A stretch of DNA of 64,000 nt, taken from Microbacterium bovistercoris. GTDB lineage: Bacteria; Actinomycetota; Actinomycetes; Actinomycetales; Microbacteriaceae. Shown here in pieces: positions 1 to 8,757 of this stretch. The stretch lies in the NCBI RefSeq assembly GCF_003387575.1, contig NZ_QUAB01000046.1:186001-250000 (forward strand), in the 5' to 3' direction. A program made the translations under genes and the position numbers. The stretch's first letter is position 1. The number at the start of each line of letters is the position of its first letter. The notes beneath the pieces are model-generated. The model was given only the letters and a program-made list of their open reading frames with translations, was not told where the DNA came from and ran no database searches.

Positions 1-439
1 CGGCGGCTCATCGATCACCCTGGTCGCGTTCGGCGCCATGGCCGCGCTCACCACCGTCGTCATCCTCACGCTGCCGACGATCGGGTTCTGGGGATTCCTG
101 GGGCTGTTCCTGCTGCTCTTCACGGCGAGCGGAATCGGCAACGGGGCGACCTACCGGATGATCCCGACGGTGTTCGCCTGGCGTGCGGGAGCGGAGGACG
201 CCCACCTTACCGCGGGCGACGTCGGATCTCAGCGCAAGGCGGCCGCCGCCCTCGGCATCATCTCGGCGATCGGCGCCTACGGCGGATTCGTCATTCCGCA
301 GGCGCTCGGCTGGTCGAAGGCAGGCACGGGCGGCTACTCGACCGGACTGAGCTGGTTCGTCGGCGCCTACCTGATCATGATCACCGTGACGGCCGTGGTC
401 TACGTGCGGGCCGGCCGGCGCGCGGGGACGCGGCTGTGA
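1..439 (+). CDS. narK: NarK-family nitrate/nitrite MFS transporter, C-terminal part
   Basis: The gene is cut by the window edge; the frame opens at base 2 and the last ~145 residues are visible. The visible part has hydrophobic membrane segments and the sequence GIGNGATYRMIPTVF, which resembles the C-terminal nitrate signature of NarK/NasA porters. A second conserved stretch, GSQRKAAAALGIISAIGAYG, follows. NarK porters move nitrate in and/or nitrite out across the cytoplasmic membrane. The TGA stop overlaps the GTG start of the nitrate reductase gene, so transport and reduction look translationally coupled. The family call is firm; the direction of transport cannot be told from this fragment. 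Confidence 0.88.
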   Translation, partial: GGSSITLVAFGAMAALTTVVILTLPTIGFWGFLGLFLLLFTASGIGNGATYRMIPTVFAWRAGAEDAHLTAGDVGSQRKAAAALGIISAIGAYGGFVIPQALGWSKAGTGGYSTGLSWFVGAYLIMITVTAVVYVRAGRRAGTRL

Positions 440-2508
440 CGTCCGCGTCGGTCGCCTCGACGCACTGCCCGTACTGCGCTCTGCAGTGTGCGATGACACT
501 GACGCCGCATGAGGCCGGTGCCTCGGTCGCGCCCCGCGACTTCCCGACCAATCGCGGCGGACTGTGCAAGAAGGGCTGGACCTCGGCCGAACTGCTCCGG
601 CATCCGGACCGTGTGACCGCGCCCCTGCGGCGGACGGATGCCGGTTTCGAGGAGGTCTCCTGGGATGACGCGCTCGACGACATCGCAGCGCGACTCGTGG
701 CGTTGCGCGAGGAGCGCGGCGCCGACTGCATCGGCGTGTTCGGCGGCGGCGGGCTCACGAACGAGAAGGCGTATCAGCTCGGCAAGTTCGCCCGGATCGC
801 GCTGGGCACCAGCCGGATCGACTACAACGGCCGGTTCTGCATGTCCAGCGCTGCGGCGGCGGGCAACCGCGCCTTCGGCATCGATCGCGGGCTGCCGTTC
901 CCGGTCACCGATCTCGACGGCGCGGAGACGATCCTGCTCCTCGGGTCGAACGTCGCCGCGACGATGCCGCCTCTGCTCGGCCACCTCACCGGGGCGCGCG
1001 CGGCCGGCGGCCTGATCGTCGTCGACCCGCGGCGCTCCGAGACCGCCAGGCTGCTCGAGGACGGCGGCGGGATCCACGTGCAGCCGGCCCCGGGCACCGA
1101 CCTGCTGGTGCTGCTCGGCCTGACCCACATCGTGCTCGCCGAGGGCCTCGCGGATCTCCCCTACCTGCGAAGGCGCACCACCGGCCTCGAGGAACTGCAG
1201 CGCAGTGTCGCCGCATGGTGGCCGGAGCGGGTGCAGTCGCTGACGGGAGTGCCGGCGGCGCAGCTGCGCACGATCGCCCGTCGTCTCGCCGAGCACCGGC
1301 GCACCTTCATCATCACCGGTCGCGGTGTCGAGCAGCACGCCGACGGCACCGACACCGCGACCGCCGCGATCAACCTCGCCCTCGTGCTCGGCCTGCCGGG
1401 ACGGCCCGGCGCGGGGTACGGCACGCTGACCGGCCAGGGCAACGGCCAGGGCGGTCGGGAGCACGGGCAGAAGTGCGACCAGCTCCCCGGGTACCGCCGG
1501 ATCTCGGATCCCGCTGCGCGGAAGCACGTCGCGGCGGTGTGGGGCGTCGAGGAGAGGACTCTTCCCGGCCCCGGCGTCCCGGCGATGGAACTGCTCGGAA
1601 TGCTCGGCGACGAGGTCGCCGCCCTCCTGGTGCACGGTTCGAACGTCGTGGTCTCCGCACCGGACGCGGCAACCGTCACACGGGATCTGGCGAGACTCGA
1701 CCTGCTGGTCGTGTGCGACTTCTTCCTCTCCGAGACCGCGAAGCTGGCGCACTACGTGCTGCCCGTGACGCAATGGGCCGAGGAGGAGGGCACGATGACC
1801 TCGCTCGAGGGCCGCGTGATCCGGCGGCGGAAGTCGATCGATGCACCGGGCGAGACGCGGAGCGAGCTGTGGATCCTCCAGCAGCTGGCCCGTCGTCTGC
1901 GGGCTCCGGGCAGCTGGCCGACCGATGCCGCGGAGGTCTTCGACGAACTCGCCAGAGCCTCTGCGGGAGGTCCCGCCGACTACTCCGGCCTCAGCCATGC
2001 GCTCCTCGACAGCGGCGAGGCGGCGTACTGGCCGTATCCCGCCGGCACCACTGGCACGGCGCGCCTCTTCGCAGAGTCGTTCGCCCACCCCGACGGTCGG
2101 GCGCGCATCGTGGCGGTCTCCCCCGGCGCCGCGACCCCGAACCCGGGTATGACCCTCATCACCGGGCGCCTGCTCGAGCACTACCAGTCCGGGGCGCAGA
2201 CCCGCCGGGTCGACGAGCTGGTCCAGGCACGTCCGCGGGCGACGGTCCAGCTGCACCCGGCGGCCGCCGCCGATCTCGGGATCGCCGCCGACGACATGGT
2301 CGAGATCTCCCACGACGGCGGTACCGTCCGCGTGCGGGCGGAGATCACCTCGGGCATCCGGCACGACACGGTCTTCCTCCCGTTCCACTTCCCCGGCGAC
2401 GACCGCGCGAATCTGCTCACCAGAGCGGTCGTCGACCCGGTCTCGGCGATGCCCGAGTTCAAGAGGACCCCGGTCACAGTGGCACGGGCGGAGGGGGACG
2501 TCTCATGA
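436..2508 (+). CDS. nasC: Assimilatory nitrate reductase, molybdopterin catalytic subunit
   Basis: 690-residue molybdopterin oxidoreductase of the Nas/Nap type that reduces nitrate to nitrite in the cytoplasm. Cys11, Cys14, Cys18 and Cys44 form the N-terminal [4Fe-4S] motif (CPYCALQC then GGLCKKGW). Cys135 in NGRFCMSSA matches the cysteine that ligates molybdenum in NapA-like enzymes. The C-terminal molybdopterin-dinucleotide-binding domain starts near residue 575 (LITGRLLEHYQSGAQTRR). No Tat signal is present, as expected for an assimilatory enzyme. There is no C-terminal BFD [2Fe-2S] domain; that domain sits on the next gene's product. The GTG start overlaps the transporter's stop, and the stop overlaps the next ATG. 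Confidence 0.93.
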   Translation: MTSASVASTHCPYCALQCAMTLTPHEAGASVAPRDFPTNRGGLCKKGWTSAELLRHPDRVTAPLRRTDAGFEEVSWDDALDDIAARLVALREERGADCIGVFGGGGLTNEKAYQLGKFARIALGTSRIDYNGRFCMSSAAAAGNRAFGIDRGLPFPVTDLDGAETILLLGSNVAATMPPLLGHLTGARAAGGLIVVDPRRSETARLLEDGGGIHVQPAPGTDLLVLLGLTHIVLAEGLADLPYLRRRTTGLEELQRSVAAWWPERVQSLTGVPAAQLRTIARRLAEHRRTFIITGRGVEQHADGTDTATAAINLALVLGLPGRPGAGYGTLTGQGNGQGGREHGQKCDQLPGYRRISDPAARKHVAAVWGVEERTLPGPGVPAMELLGMLGDEVAALLVHGSNVVVSAPDAATVTRDLARLDLLVVCDFFLSETAKLAHYVLPVTQWAEEEGTMTSLEGRVIRRRKSIDAPGETRSELWILQQLARRLRAPGSWPTDAAEVFDELARASAGGPADYSGLSHALLDSGEAAYWPYPAGTTGTARLFAESFAHPDGRARIVAVSPGAATPNPGMTLITGRLLEHYQSGAQTRRVDELVQARPRATVQLHPAAAADLGIAADDMVEISHDGGTVRVRAEITSGIRHDTVFLPFHFPGDDRANLLTRAVVDPVSAMPEFKRTPVTVARAEGDVS

Positions 2509-4097
2509 GGATCGTCGTGATCGGGTTCGGGCCCGTCGGCGCGCGCTTCGTGGAGGGGATGCTTCCCGCGGTGCGCGCGGGAGCCGTCACGCTGACCGTC
2601 CTCGGTGCAGAGCAGGATGACGCGTACAACCGCGTCCTGATCGCGGAACTCGCCGTCGGCAGGGCGACGCGGGAGCGGCTCGACCTGCCAGGAGCCGCGG
2701 CGGCGGCCGCAGCCGGGGCATCCGTCCGTCTCGGCGAGGCGGCCGTCTCGATCGACAGGAGCCGGCGCGTCGTGCACACCAGCGGAGGCGATCGCATCGC
2801 CTACGACCGGCTCGTGCTCGCCACCGGCGCACGCGCCAACGTACCCACGCTGTTCGGCATGGAGAAGGCGCGCCGGCACCGTCTGTCCAGAGCGCTGCAT
2901 CCGGAGCTGCTCGATCGCGGTGAGCACGACCTCCCCCGCGGGGTCACCGCGCTGCGCGACCTCGCGGATGCGGAGCAGGTCGCCGCCGCTGTTCGCGCCG
3001 GACTGCGGATCGTCGTGCTGGGCGCAGGCGTGCTCGGGCTGGAGGTCGCGCTCGCCGCCAGGGAACAGGGCGCGGAGGTCGTCGTCGTGCACACCGGCGG
3101 CGTACCGATGAGTCGCAACCTCGACGACGACGGCGGCCGCATGCTCGCCCGCGCGGCACGGGGCGCCGGCGTGCAGATGCTGGCGCATGCCGTCGCCGAG
3201 AGCATCGTCACCCGCACGGACGACAGCGGCGGCATCCGCTTCGACGCCCTGCTCTGCGCAGACGGCACACTCGTGCGCGGCGATCTTCTGCTGCTGTCCG
3301 TCGGCGCATCCGCCCGCGTGGAGCTCGCCGCCGCGTCCGACCTCGCCGTGGCCACCGGCATCCTCGTCGACGAGCGGCTCGCCTCATGGACGGATCCGTC
3401 GATCTTCGCGATCGGTGACTGCGCGCAGGTGGCAGCGCGCGACTCGGCCAGGGCCGACGGGCACGTCGCGGGAGCCCCATCGGGACTCATCGGCCCCGGA
3501 TGGCGCCAGGCGGACGCTCTCTCGGCGTGGCTCTGCGGCGCGGGCGACGAGATGCATCCGCTTGCTGATCGTCCCGCGGTCGTGGCGCTCAAAGCCGAGG
3601 GCGTGGACGTCATCTCCGGCGGCGCCGTGGACGCCGATCCCTGGGACGACGACCCGCATGCGGATGCCTGCGCGCACCGGCGGCAGGTGAGTCAGTGGCT
3701 GGATCCGGCCCGAGGCTGCTACGTCAAGATGGTCACCCGCGCCGGGGTGCTGGAGGGGTTCGTGGCGGTCGGCATGCCCAGAGCGGGCGCGGAGCTCGCC
3801 CTGCTCTTCGAGCGGGGCGGAGAGCTGCCCGCCGATCGCGGCGCGCTGCTGCGGCTCGACGGCGTCGACTCCGGCGAGGCGCTCGGCACCGATCCGTTCG
3901 CTCCGGATGCGACGGTGTGCTGGTGCAACGGCGTCACGGTGCAGCGCATCAGCGATGCCCTCGCCGACGGCGCCGACACGGTGGAGTGCGTCGGCTCGAC
4001 GACCAGGGCGGGCACCGGCTGCGGCGGATGCCGCGGGAGGATCGCCGAGCTCATCGCGCGTGACGTCCCGCTCACCGGCGGAGCGCGCGTCGGCTAG
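2505..4097 (+). CDS. nasB: FAD-dependent nitrate reductase electron-transfer subunit with BFD [2Fe-2S] domain
   Basis: 530-residue NAD(P)H/FAD oxidoreductase that probably feeds electrons to the adjacent nitrate reductase. Two Rossmann fingerprints are visible: VVIGFGPVGARF at the N-terminus (FAD) and IVVLGAGVLGLEVALA near residue 168 (NAD(P)H). From Cys472 the C-terminus carries CWCNG...GCGGCRG, the four-cysteine BFD-like [2Fe-2S] motif. The protein matches the N-terminal half of NirB but lacks the sirohaem reductase part, so it should not reduce nitrite alone. Start chosen because ATG overlaps the previous stop (ATGA). Its TAG stop lies in a CTAG palindrome that also supplies the TAG stop of the convergent gene on the other strand. 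Confidence 0.87.
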   Translation: MRIVVIGFGPVGARFVEGMLPAVRAGAVTLTVLGAEQDDAYNRVLIAELAVGRATRERLDLPGAAAAAAAGASVRLGEAAVSIDRSRRVVHTSGGDRIAYDRLVLATGARANVPTLFGMEKARRHRLSRALHPELLDRGEHDLPRGVTALRDLADAEQVAAAVRAGLRIVVLGAGVLGLEVALAAREQGAEVVVVHTGGVPMSRNLDDDGGRMLARAARGAGVQMLAHAVAESIVTRTDDSGGIRFDALLCADGTLVRGDLLLLSVGASARVELAAASDLAVATGILVDERLASWTDPSIFAIGDCAQVAARDSARADGHVAGAPSGLIGPGWRQADALSAWLCGAGDEMHPLADRPAVVALKAEGVDVISGGAVDADPWDDDPHADACAHRRQVSQWLDPARGCYVKMVTRAGVLEGFVAVGMPRAGAELALLFERGGELPADRGALLRLDGVDSGEALGTDPFAPDATVCWCNGVTVQRISDALADGADTVECVGSTTRAGTGCGGCRGRIAELIARDVPLTGGARVG

Positions 4098-4663
4098 GTC
4101 GTATCACCGGATCGGTTCCCCGCGCCCGGTCCAGGAGCGGCATCCGCCATACGCAGCCCACGCAGGGCGAACACGATGCCGGCCAGCAGCAGTACGGCGC
4201 CCAGCGGCGCCAGCCACGCGATCGCGACGCCCGTCGATCCGCCGACCAGCAGCGCTCCCCCGAAGGCGATCGGCTGCGCGATCAGCTCGATGACGGCGAA
4301 CCTGCGGGCGCTCGGCAGCAGTGCACGCAGCGCGAGCTGAGACCGCAGCGGCACGGTGAGGCCGATCCCCGCGAGCACGTGGATCGCGTGCACCAGGAGC
4401 ACGGCGAGCGCCGTCCGGGCCGGGGAGGGATCGGTCAGCAGCATCCCGACCGGCAGGCAGCCTGCAGCGACCCAGGCGACCATGGAGCGCGGCGCGATCA
4501 CACTGGCCAGTGCTGCCACGATCGCGATCCAGCGCCACAGCGGCACCGGGATCAGGGCGAATGCGCCCGCCGTCACGATCGCCACGAGGACGATGCGCAC
4601 GACGACGCCGGGGACGGATGCGGGCGCGCGGAAGGTGTGCGCTCTGCGCAGGATGCCTGTCAT
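4094..4663 (-). CDS. Integral membrane protein of the MoxR/DUF58 operon
   Basis: 189-residue protein of unknown function with about five hydrophobic segments and a hydrophilic, Gly/Ala/Pro-rich C-terminal tail. I recognise no catalytic motif. ATG at 4663 is chosen because it overlaps the DUF58 gene's stop (ATGA), giving translational coupling; a longer reading back to 4741 would overlap that gene by 80 bases. It is the last gene of a five-gene reverse-strand operon. By position it may be an accessory membrane component of a MoxR/DUF58 envelope system, but this is inference from context only. Confidence 0.75.
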   Translation of the reverse strand: MTGILRRAHTFRAPASVPGVVVRIVLVAIVTAGAFALIPVPLWRWIAIVAALASVIAPRSMVAWVAAGCLPVGMLLTDPSPARTALAVLLVHAIHVLAGIGLTVPLRSQLALRALLPSARRFAVIELIAQPIAFGGALLVGGSTGVAIAWLAPLGAVLLLAGIVFALRGLRMADAAPGPGAGNRSGDTT

Positions 4664-6000
4664 CGCCGCACCGCCGGCTTCCGTGCGTGCCGCCCGCGGA
4701 GCAGCATCCGCAGCACGGCGTCCGCGTCGCCGTCCCGCCACGCGAGCACCTCGACGCCGGTTCTGCGCAGTTCGAGGAGGATGTCGCTGCGCTCGGCGAG
4801 CAGGGTCCTGGTCGCGAGTCGCTGCTCACTGCTCAGGCGCGTGTCGTCCGGCTGCGGAAGGACGTCGACGGCGACGACGGCGTGTCCGGATGCCCGCCAC
4901 CGGGTCGCGAGCTCGGCGGCTGCGCCGTCGAAGAAGGTCGAGAGCACGAAGACGATCGATCCCTGAGCGATCGGCGGGGTGCGCCGGAACCGCGAGCCGT
5001 CGCCGCTGACGCCGGTCGCGGAGATCACGTCCCGCAGCCGCGCCAGATATCGTGCGCCGGCGCCGCTGCGCAGCGTGCGCCCGCCGGGTGCCAGCTCGTG
5101 GAACGCCACCCGATCGCCCGTCTCGATCGCCGCGGTCGCGAGCGACAGCGCCGCCTCGCGAGCGAGGTCGAGCGAGGTGGTGCCGCTCTGCTCGAGATCG
5201 CCCGATCCCCACGTCGCGACGACCTCGCCGAGGTCGTCGGCCGTGTCGACGGCGATCACCACCGAACTGTCGCTGAGCGTGTTCACCCGCCGCACGTACA
5301 GTTCGCCCGGCGTCCGGGCCAGGCGCGCCGTCGCGCGCCAGTCCACACGGCGCAGTTCGTCGCCGGGCGCGAACGGATGGATGTCCCGGAAGTCGCCGCC
5401 CTGCCCCGGTCTTGCTCCCTCGTGGCTGCCGTGCAGCCCGGTCAACCGCGGGGCGACAGGAAGCTCTCGAAGCCGTCGCAGCGCCGGCACGGCGCTCCAG
5501 CGCAGAGACGCCCTCGGTGTGGCGTCGGACGCCCACGCGCCGTCCAGCGCGACACCCCTCGCCGTGACGGCGAGCAGTTCGATCGGGCCGGAGTGCCGCA
5601 GTCTGCTGCGCGAGCGCAGGGCCTTCTCCCCCGGCGCCACATCCGCCATGCCGGTGCGATGTCCGGCCTGATCGACGGCGAGCTGCACCCAGTCGGCGTC
5701 CGCAGCCTCGATGTCGACGTTCCCTGTGACGACGCCCTCTCCCGTGCCCGGCGCAGCACTCAGCTCGACCTCGAGCGAGCCGCCTTCCGGGCGGTGCCGC
5801 AGCGCCCAGACGAAGCACAGTGCGAGCGGGATGCCGACGGCGACGAGGTCGGGGCGGGACAGCGCGAGCCCGGTCGCTGCGAGCACCACCGCTCCGGCGA
5901 GGGCGACCGCGACGACGGGGGTCCGATGCCAGGTCAGCGCGCCCGAGGTCCTCGCACCGGCGTTCGGCGTCGAGGTCGCGGCGGACCGGAACCCGCTCAT
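4660..6000 (-). CDS. DUF58 domain protein (MoxR partner)
   Basis: 446-residue protein with two membrane segments in the first ~70 residues, then a cytoplasmic region with the DUF58 signature GDELRRVDWRATARLAR near the middle and a vWA-like C-terminal part (SVVIAVDTADD, GSIVFVLSTFFDG). DUF58 proteins occur next to MoxR AAA ATPases and are thought to take part in assembling or maturing envelope complexes; the biochemical role is not settled. It follows the MoxR gene by 10 nt and overlaps the next gene by 4 nt. The family call is secure; the function is inferred from the pairing. Confidence 0.86.
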   Translation of the reverse strand: MSGFRSAATSTPNAGARTSGALTWHRTPVVAVALAGAVVLAATGLALSRPDLVAVGIPLALCFVWALRHRPEGGSLEVELSAAPGTGEGVVTGNVDIEAADADWVQLAVDQAGHRTGMADVAPGEKALRSRSRLRHSGPIELLAVTARGVALDGAWASDATPRASLRWSAVPALRRLRELPVAPRLTGLHGSHEGARPGQGGDFRDIHPFAPGDELRRVDWRATARLARTPGELYVRRVNTLSDSSVVIAVDTADDLGEVVATWGSGDLEQSGTTSLDLAREAALSLATAAIETGDRVAFHELAPGGRTLRSGAGARYLARLRDVISATGVSGDGSRFRRTPPIAQGSIVFVLSTFFDGAAAELATRWRASGHAVVAVDVLPQPDDTRLSSEQRLATRTLLAERSDILLELRRTGVEVLAWRDGDADAVLRMLLRGRHARKPAVRR

Positions 6001-6010
6001 GCGACCCTCG

Positions 6011-7000
6011 TCATCGTGCGTACGCCGAGTTCGGAGCTCCGGCGATGGTCGGCGGAACAGGGGTCTGTGCCACGACGGCCGACACGATCGACGCGGGGTC
6101 GATCCCCTGCGCCCATGCCTGCGGTGTGAGCGTCAACCGGTGCGCGAGCACGGGCTCTGCGATGCGCTTGATGTCGTCCGGACGCACATAGCCGCGCCCG
6201 TCGAGGGCGGCCAGTGCCCGGCCGACCAGTACCAGCGCCTGCGAACCGCGGGGCGACGCCCCCACGGCGACGTTGTTCGCCGTCCGTGTGGCGCGCACGA
6301 GATCCACGCAGTACCGCGCGACATCCGGATCCACGTGGATGCGCTCGACGGCCGCCTGCAGGCTGCGCAGCCCCGTCGCGTCGATGACCGTGTCGACGGC
6401 GGCGTCGGGCGTCTGCCGGCGGACGCGATCCAGAATGATCTGCGTCTCTCCTTCGGAGATCGGGTATCCGACGGAGAGACGCACCATGAAGCGGTCCAGC
6501 TGCGCCTCGGGCAGCGCGTACGTGCCCTCGTACTCGATCGGGTTCGACGTGGCGATGACATGGAAGGGAGCGGGCAGCGGGAACCTGTTGCCCTCGACGG
6601 TGACCTGGCCCTCCGCCATCGCCTCGAGCATCGCGGACTGCGTCTTGGGCGTAGTCCGGTTGATCTCGTCGGCGAGCAGCAGTCCCGTGAAGATCGGACC
6701 GGGACGGAACTGGAACTCGCCCGTCGCCGGCGCATAGACGTACGAGCCGGTGACGTCACCGGGGAGCATGTCGGGCGTGCACTGCAGACGGCGGAAGTCG
6801 AGGCCGAGCGCGGTGGCGATGCTGCGCGCCGCGAGGGTCTTGCCCAGGCCGGGGACGTCTTCGAACAGCACATGGCCGCCCGCCAGGATCGCGGCAAGCG
6901 CGACGGTCAGCGGGCCGTCCATCCCGACCACCGCCCCGCGGACGCTGTCCAGCACCCGGCGGCCGATGCCCTCGATCTCGGTGATCTCGTCGATGTCCAT
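6011..7000 (-). CDS. moxR: MoxR-family AAA+ ATPase
   Basis: 329-residue AAA+ ATPase of the MoxR clade, a chaperone-like ATPase that acts with vWA or DUF58 partners. Motifs: Walker A in EDVPGLGKTLAA near residue 50, Walker B LLLADEINRTTPK near residue 110, sensor 1 IATSNPIEYEGTYALPEAQL, and the arginine-rich C-terminal lid (GASPRGSQAL, RGYVRPDDIKRIAEPVLAHR). Full length for the family. It starts directly after the stop of the preceding 161-residue gene and is followed 10 nt later by the DUF58 gene, the classic moxR-DUF58 pair. The substrate is unknown. Confidence 0.94.
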   Translation of the reverse strand: MDIDEITEIEGIGRRVLDSVRGAVVGMDGPLTVALAAILAGGHVLFEDVPGLGKTLAARSIATALGLDFRRLQCTPDMLPGDVTGSYVYAPATGEFQFRPGPIFTGLLLADEINRTTPKTQSAMLEAMAEGQVTVEGNRFPLPAPFHVIATSNPIEYEGTYALPEAQLDRFMVRLSVGYPISEGETQIILDRVRRQTPDAAVDTVIDATGLRSLQAAVERIHVDPDVARYCVDLVRATRTANNVAVGASPRGSQALVLVGRALAALDGRGYVRPDDIKRIAEPVLAHRLTLTPQAWAQGIDPASIVSAVVAQTPVPPTIAGAPNSAYAR

Positions 7001-7486
7001 CTATCTCTCCTGCCCTGCCATGCGGTTGTCGTCCTGCGGGATGCGCTCGATGGCGGCGAGGACACGTTCGAGGTCACGGCGCCGCACCTCACGGCCGCCG
7101 AGGACTTCGCGGATGTCCGGTCCGATCAGCGCGTCTATGTGCGCGTGCTGTGCCGGATCGTCGAGGTCCAGCCCCTGATGCGCGAGGCGGCGTCGCAGCA
7201 TCCGCTCGACGCGCGCGACGATGACGTGCCCCACGACGCCGGTGCGCGGGTTGATCGACCATGCCAGCCGTGACACGTCGGATCCCCGCAGCAGCACCGT
7301 CGGCGGCTCCGGCGGCCAGGCTCCGCCCTCTTCGATGAACGACTGACGCGTCGCCAGAAGGATGACGCCCAGGATGAGCAGCCAGGCGATCGCGAACTCC
7401 ACGGGGACGCCGAGGCCGGTCATGACCAGCACGAGGGCACCGGCGACCAGCAGGCCGATCACGCCGAGGACGATCCGGCCCTTCAT
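7001..7486 (-). CDS. Small membrane protein between DUF4129 and MoxR genes
   Basis: 161-residue protein with two hydrophobic segments near the N-terminus (VLGVIGLLVAGALVLVMTG and VEFAIAWLLILGVILLA) followed by a charged, mostly helical cytoplasmic region rich in Arg and Glu. No enzymatic motif is recognised. The ATG at 7486 is preferred because it overlaps the upstream stop (ATGA) and has a GGAGGAG ribosome-binding site 5 nt upstream; a GTG two codons earlier would bury that site. This position in MoxR/DUF58/DUF4129 operons is often filled by an uncharacterised membrane protein. Its role is unknown. Confidence 0.78.
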   Translation of the reverse strand: MKGRIVLGVIGLLVAGALVLVMTGLGVPVEFAIAWLLILGVILLATRQSFIEEGGAWPPEPPTVLLRGSDVSRLAWSINPRTGVVGHVIVARVERMLRRRLAHQGLDLDDPAQHAHIDALIGPDIREVLGGREVRRRDLERVLAAIERIPQDDNRMAGQER

Positions 7487-8217
7487 CGCCACTCCTCCTC
7501 GAGACGTTCGAGCAATGCGCGCGCGGTGCGCCGGTCGCCGTCATCGGCGACATGGCCGCCGAATCGCACGCGCTCGTAGAGGTCCACGAGGGCGATGACG
7601 TCCTTCTCGGTGGCGGCACGACGGGCGATGATCCGCAGTGTGAACTCTCGCGGCGTCTCGCTCTCCCCGCGAGTGACGCCGGAGTCCGCCGCCGTCTGTT
7701 CCAGTCCGACCCAGGCGGCGATGATCGCATCACCCGGGTAACGGGACTCGCCGATGACGCGGATCGCGGCTGCGATGCCGCGCCGGATCACCTGGGCATC
7801 CGCTTGCGCAGGCTCGGCCGCCCCGGCCACACGAGCGTCGAGTTCCGCCCCGTCGCGGCTTCGGAGCGGACGCTCGCCCCAGATCTCCTTGAGTCGGCGC
7901 AGCAGCACGATGACGAGCAGGATGATCAGCGACAGGACGCCGAGGCACACGATCACGGCCAGGACCGCAGCGATGATCGTCGCGAGCAGGTCGTCGCGCT
8001 GCGGCACCGGCAGTGGCGCGGGCGTGCCACTCGACATCGGTTCGGTGGGTTCAGGGAGCGGACGGGAGTCGCTCTGATCGATCGGGCGGAAGACCGGAAG
8101 GCCCTGCAGGGCGGCGACCAGCATGATGACGACGAAGATCCCCGCGACTGCGATCCCGGCCACGAGCGTTCGGGATGCCCCGGTCCGCCCTTCGGGGAGA
8201 CGGGGACCACGGCGCAT
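7483..8217 (-). CDS. DUF4129 domain membrane protein
   Basis: 244-residue protein with one membrane segment near residues 17-38, a Pro/Ser-rich extracytoplasmic linker, a second strong membrane segment near residues 80-107, and a C-terminal cytoplasmic DUF4129-like domain (RYPGDAIIAAWVGLEQ, ETPREFTLRI, VDLYERVRFGG). DUF4129 is often found as the tail of transglutaminase-like proteins encoded with MoxR/DUF58; here it stands alone and no transglutaminase gene is nearby. It is the first gene of the operon and overlaps the next by 4 nt. Confidence 0.82.
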   Translation of the reverse strand: MRRGPRLPEGRTGASRTLVAGIAVAGIFVVIMLVAALQGLPVFRPIDQSDSRPLPEPTEPMSSGTPAPLPVPQRDDLLATIIAAVLAVIVCLGVLSLIILLVIVLLRRLKEIWGERPLRSRDGAELDARVAGAAEPAQADAQVIRRGIAAAIRVIGESRYPGDAIIAAWVGLEQTAADSGVTRGESETPREFTLRIIARRAATEKDVIALVDLYERVRFGGHVADDGDRRTARALLERLEEEWR

Positions 8218-8267
8218 GATCCCACCCTAGGGGCGGAGTGGACGCGCCGCCGACCGCCTGTGGAGAA

Positions 8268-8711
8268 TCAGAACTCCTCGGGGCGACGGCCCGCGAAGGG
8301 CGCGAGCCCGTCGCGCAGCGCCGCGACCTGCCCGCCGTCCATCCCGACCCTGGCCATCACCTGACGGGGCACGTCGAGCGCGCGCTCCCGCAGCTGCGCA
8401 CCGGCATCTGTGAGCGCGATGTCGAGCCGGCGCTCGTCCTCGGCGCTGCGCTCGCGGCGCACCAGTCCGTCCTTCTCGAGCCTCTTGACCAGCGGCGAGG
8501 CCGTGGCCGGATCCAGCGCCAGGTCGGCGGCGAGATCGTGCAGCGAGCGCGGCGAGCGCTCCCAGAGGGCGAGCATGGCCAGGTACTGGGGATGTGTGAG
8601 ACCGAGCGGTTCGAGGATCGGCCGGTACACGGCGACCACGTTACGTGCCGCGGTGACGAGGGCGAAGCACAGCTGGTTCTCGAGACGCAGCAGATCGTCG
8701 GACTCTGTCAT
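8268..8711 (-). CDS. ohrR: MarR-family regulator, OhrR-like thiol peroxide sensor
   Basis: 147-residue winged-helix regulator. The N-terminus reads LENQLCFAL and YRPILEPLGLTHPQYLAML, closely matching OhrR. The reactive cysteine falls at Cys15, the same number as in Bacillus subtilis OhrR. Tyr29 is also kept, but the other two hydrogen-bonding tyrosines of that protein are Val19 and His40 here. The wing region reads KRLEKDGLVRRERSAEDERR. OhrR proteins repress peroxiredoxin genes until an organic hydroperoxide oxidises the cysteine. No ohr gene is adjacent. ATG at 8711 is chosen because the family starts shortly before LENQLCF; the reading frame opens earlier, but that runs through the operator. 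It is divergent from a small zinc-ribbon gene. Confidence 0.85.
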   Translation of the reverse strand: MTESDDLLRLENQLCFALVTAARNVVAVYRPILEPLGLTHPQYLAMLALWERSPRSLHDLAADLALDPATASPLVKRLEKDGLVRRERSAEDERRLDIALTDAGAQLRERALDVPRQVMARVGMDGGQVAALRDGLAPFAGRRPEEF

Positions 8712-8732
8712 GAGATCGACTCTACCCATGAC

Positions 8733-8752
8733 ACTAATAGTTAGTACACTAA
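8733..8752. promoter_or_regulatory. Candidate OhrR/MarR operator
   Basis: Two interlocking inverted repeats lie in the 46-bp divergent spacer: ACTAA-TAG-TTAGT (8733-8745) and TTAGT-AC-ACTAA (8741-8752). The AT-rich arms stand out in the GC-rich surroundings. A TACACT hexamer at 8745-8750, within the repeat, could be the -10 of the divergent gene. Position and symmetry fit autoregulation by the adjacent MarR-type protein. No binding data; inference from symmetry. Confidence 0.6.
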
Positions 8753-8757
8753 GGTTT

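Noticed and set aside
400..2388. A 662-residue reverse frame opposite the nitrate reductase gene
   Set aside because: Shadow of nasC; no motif and wrong composition.
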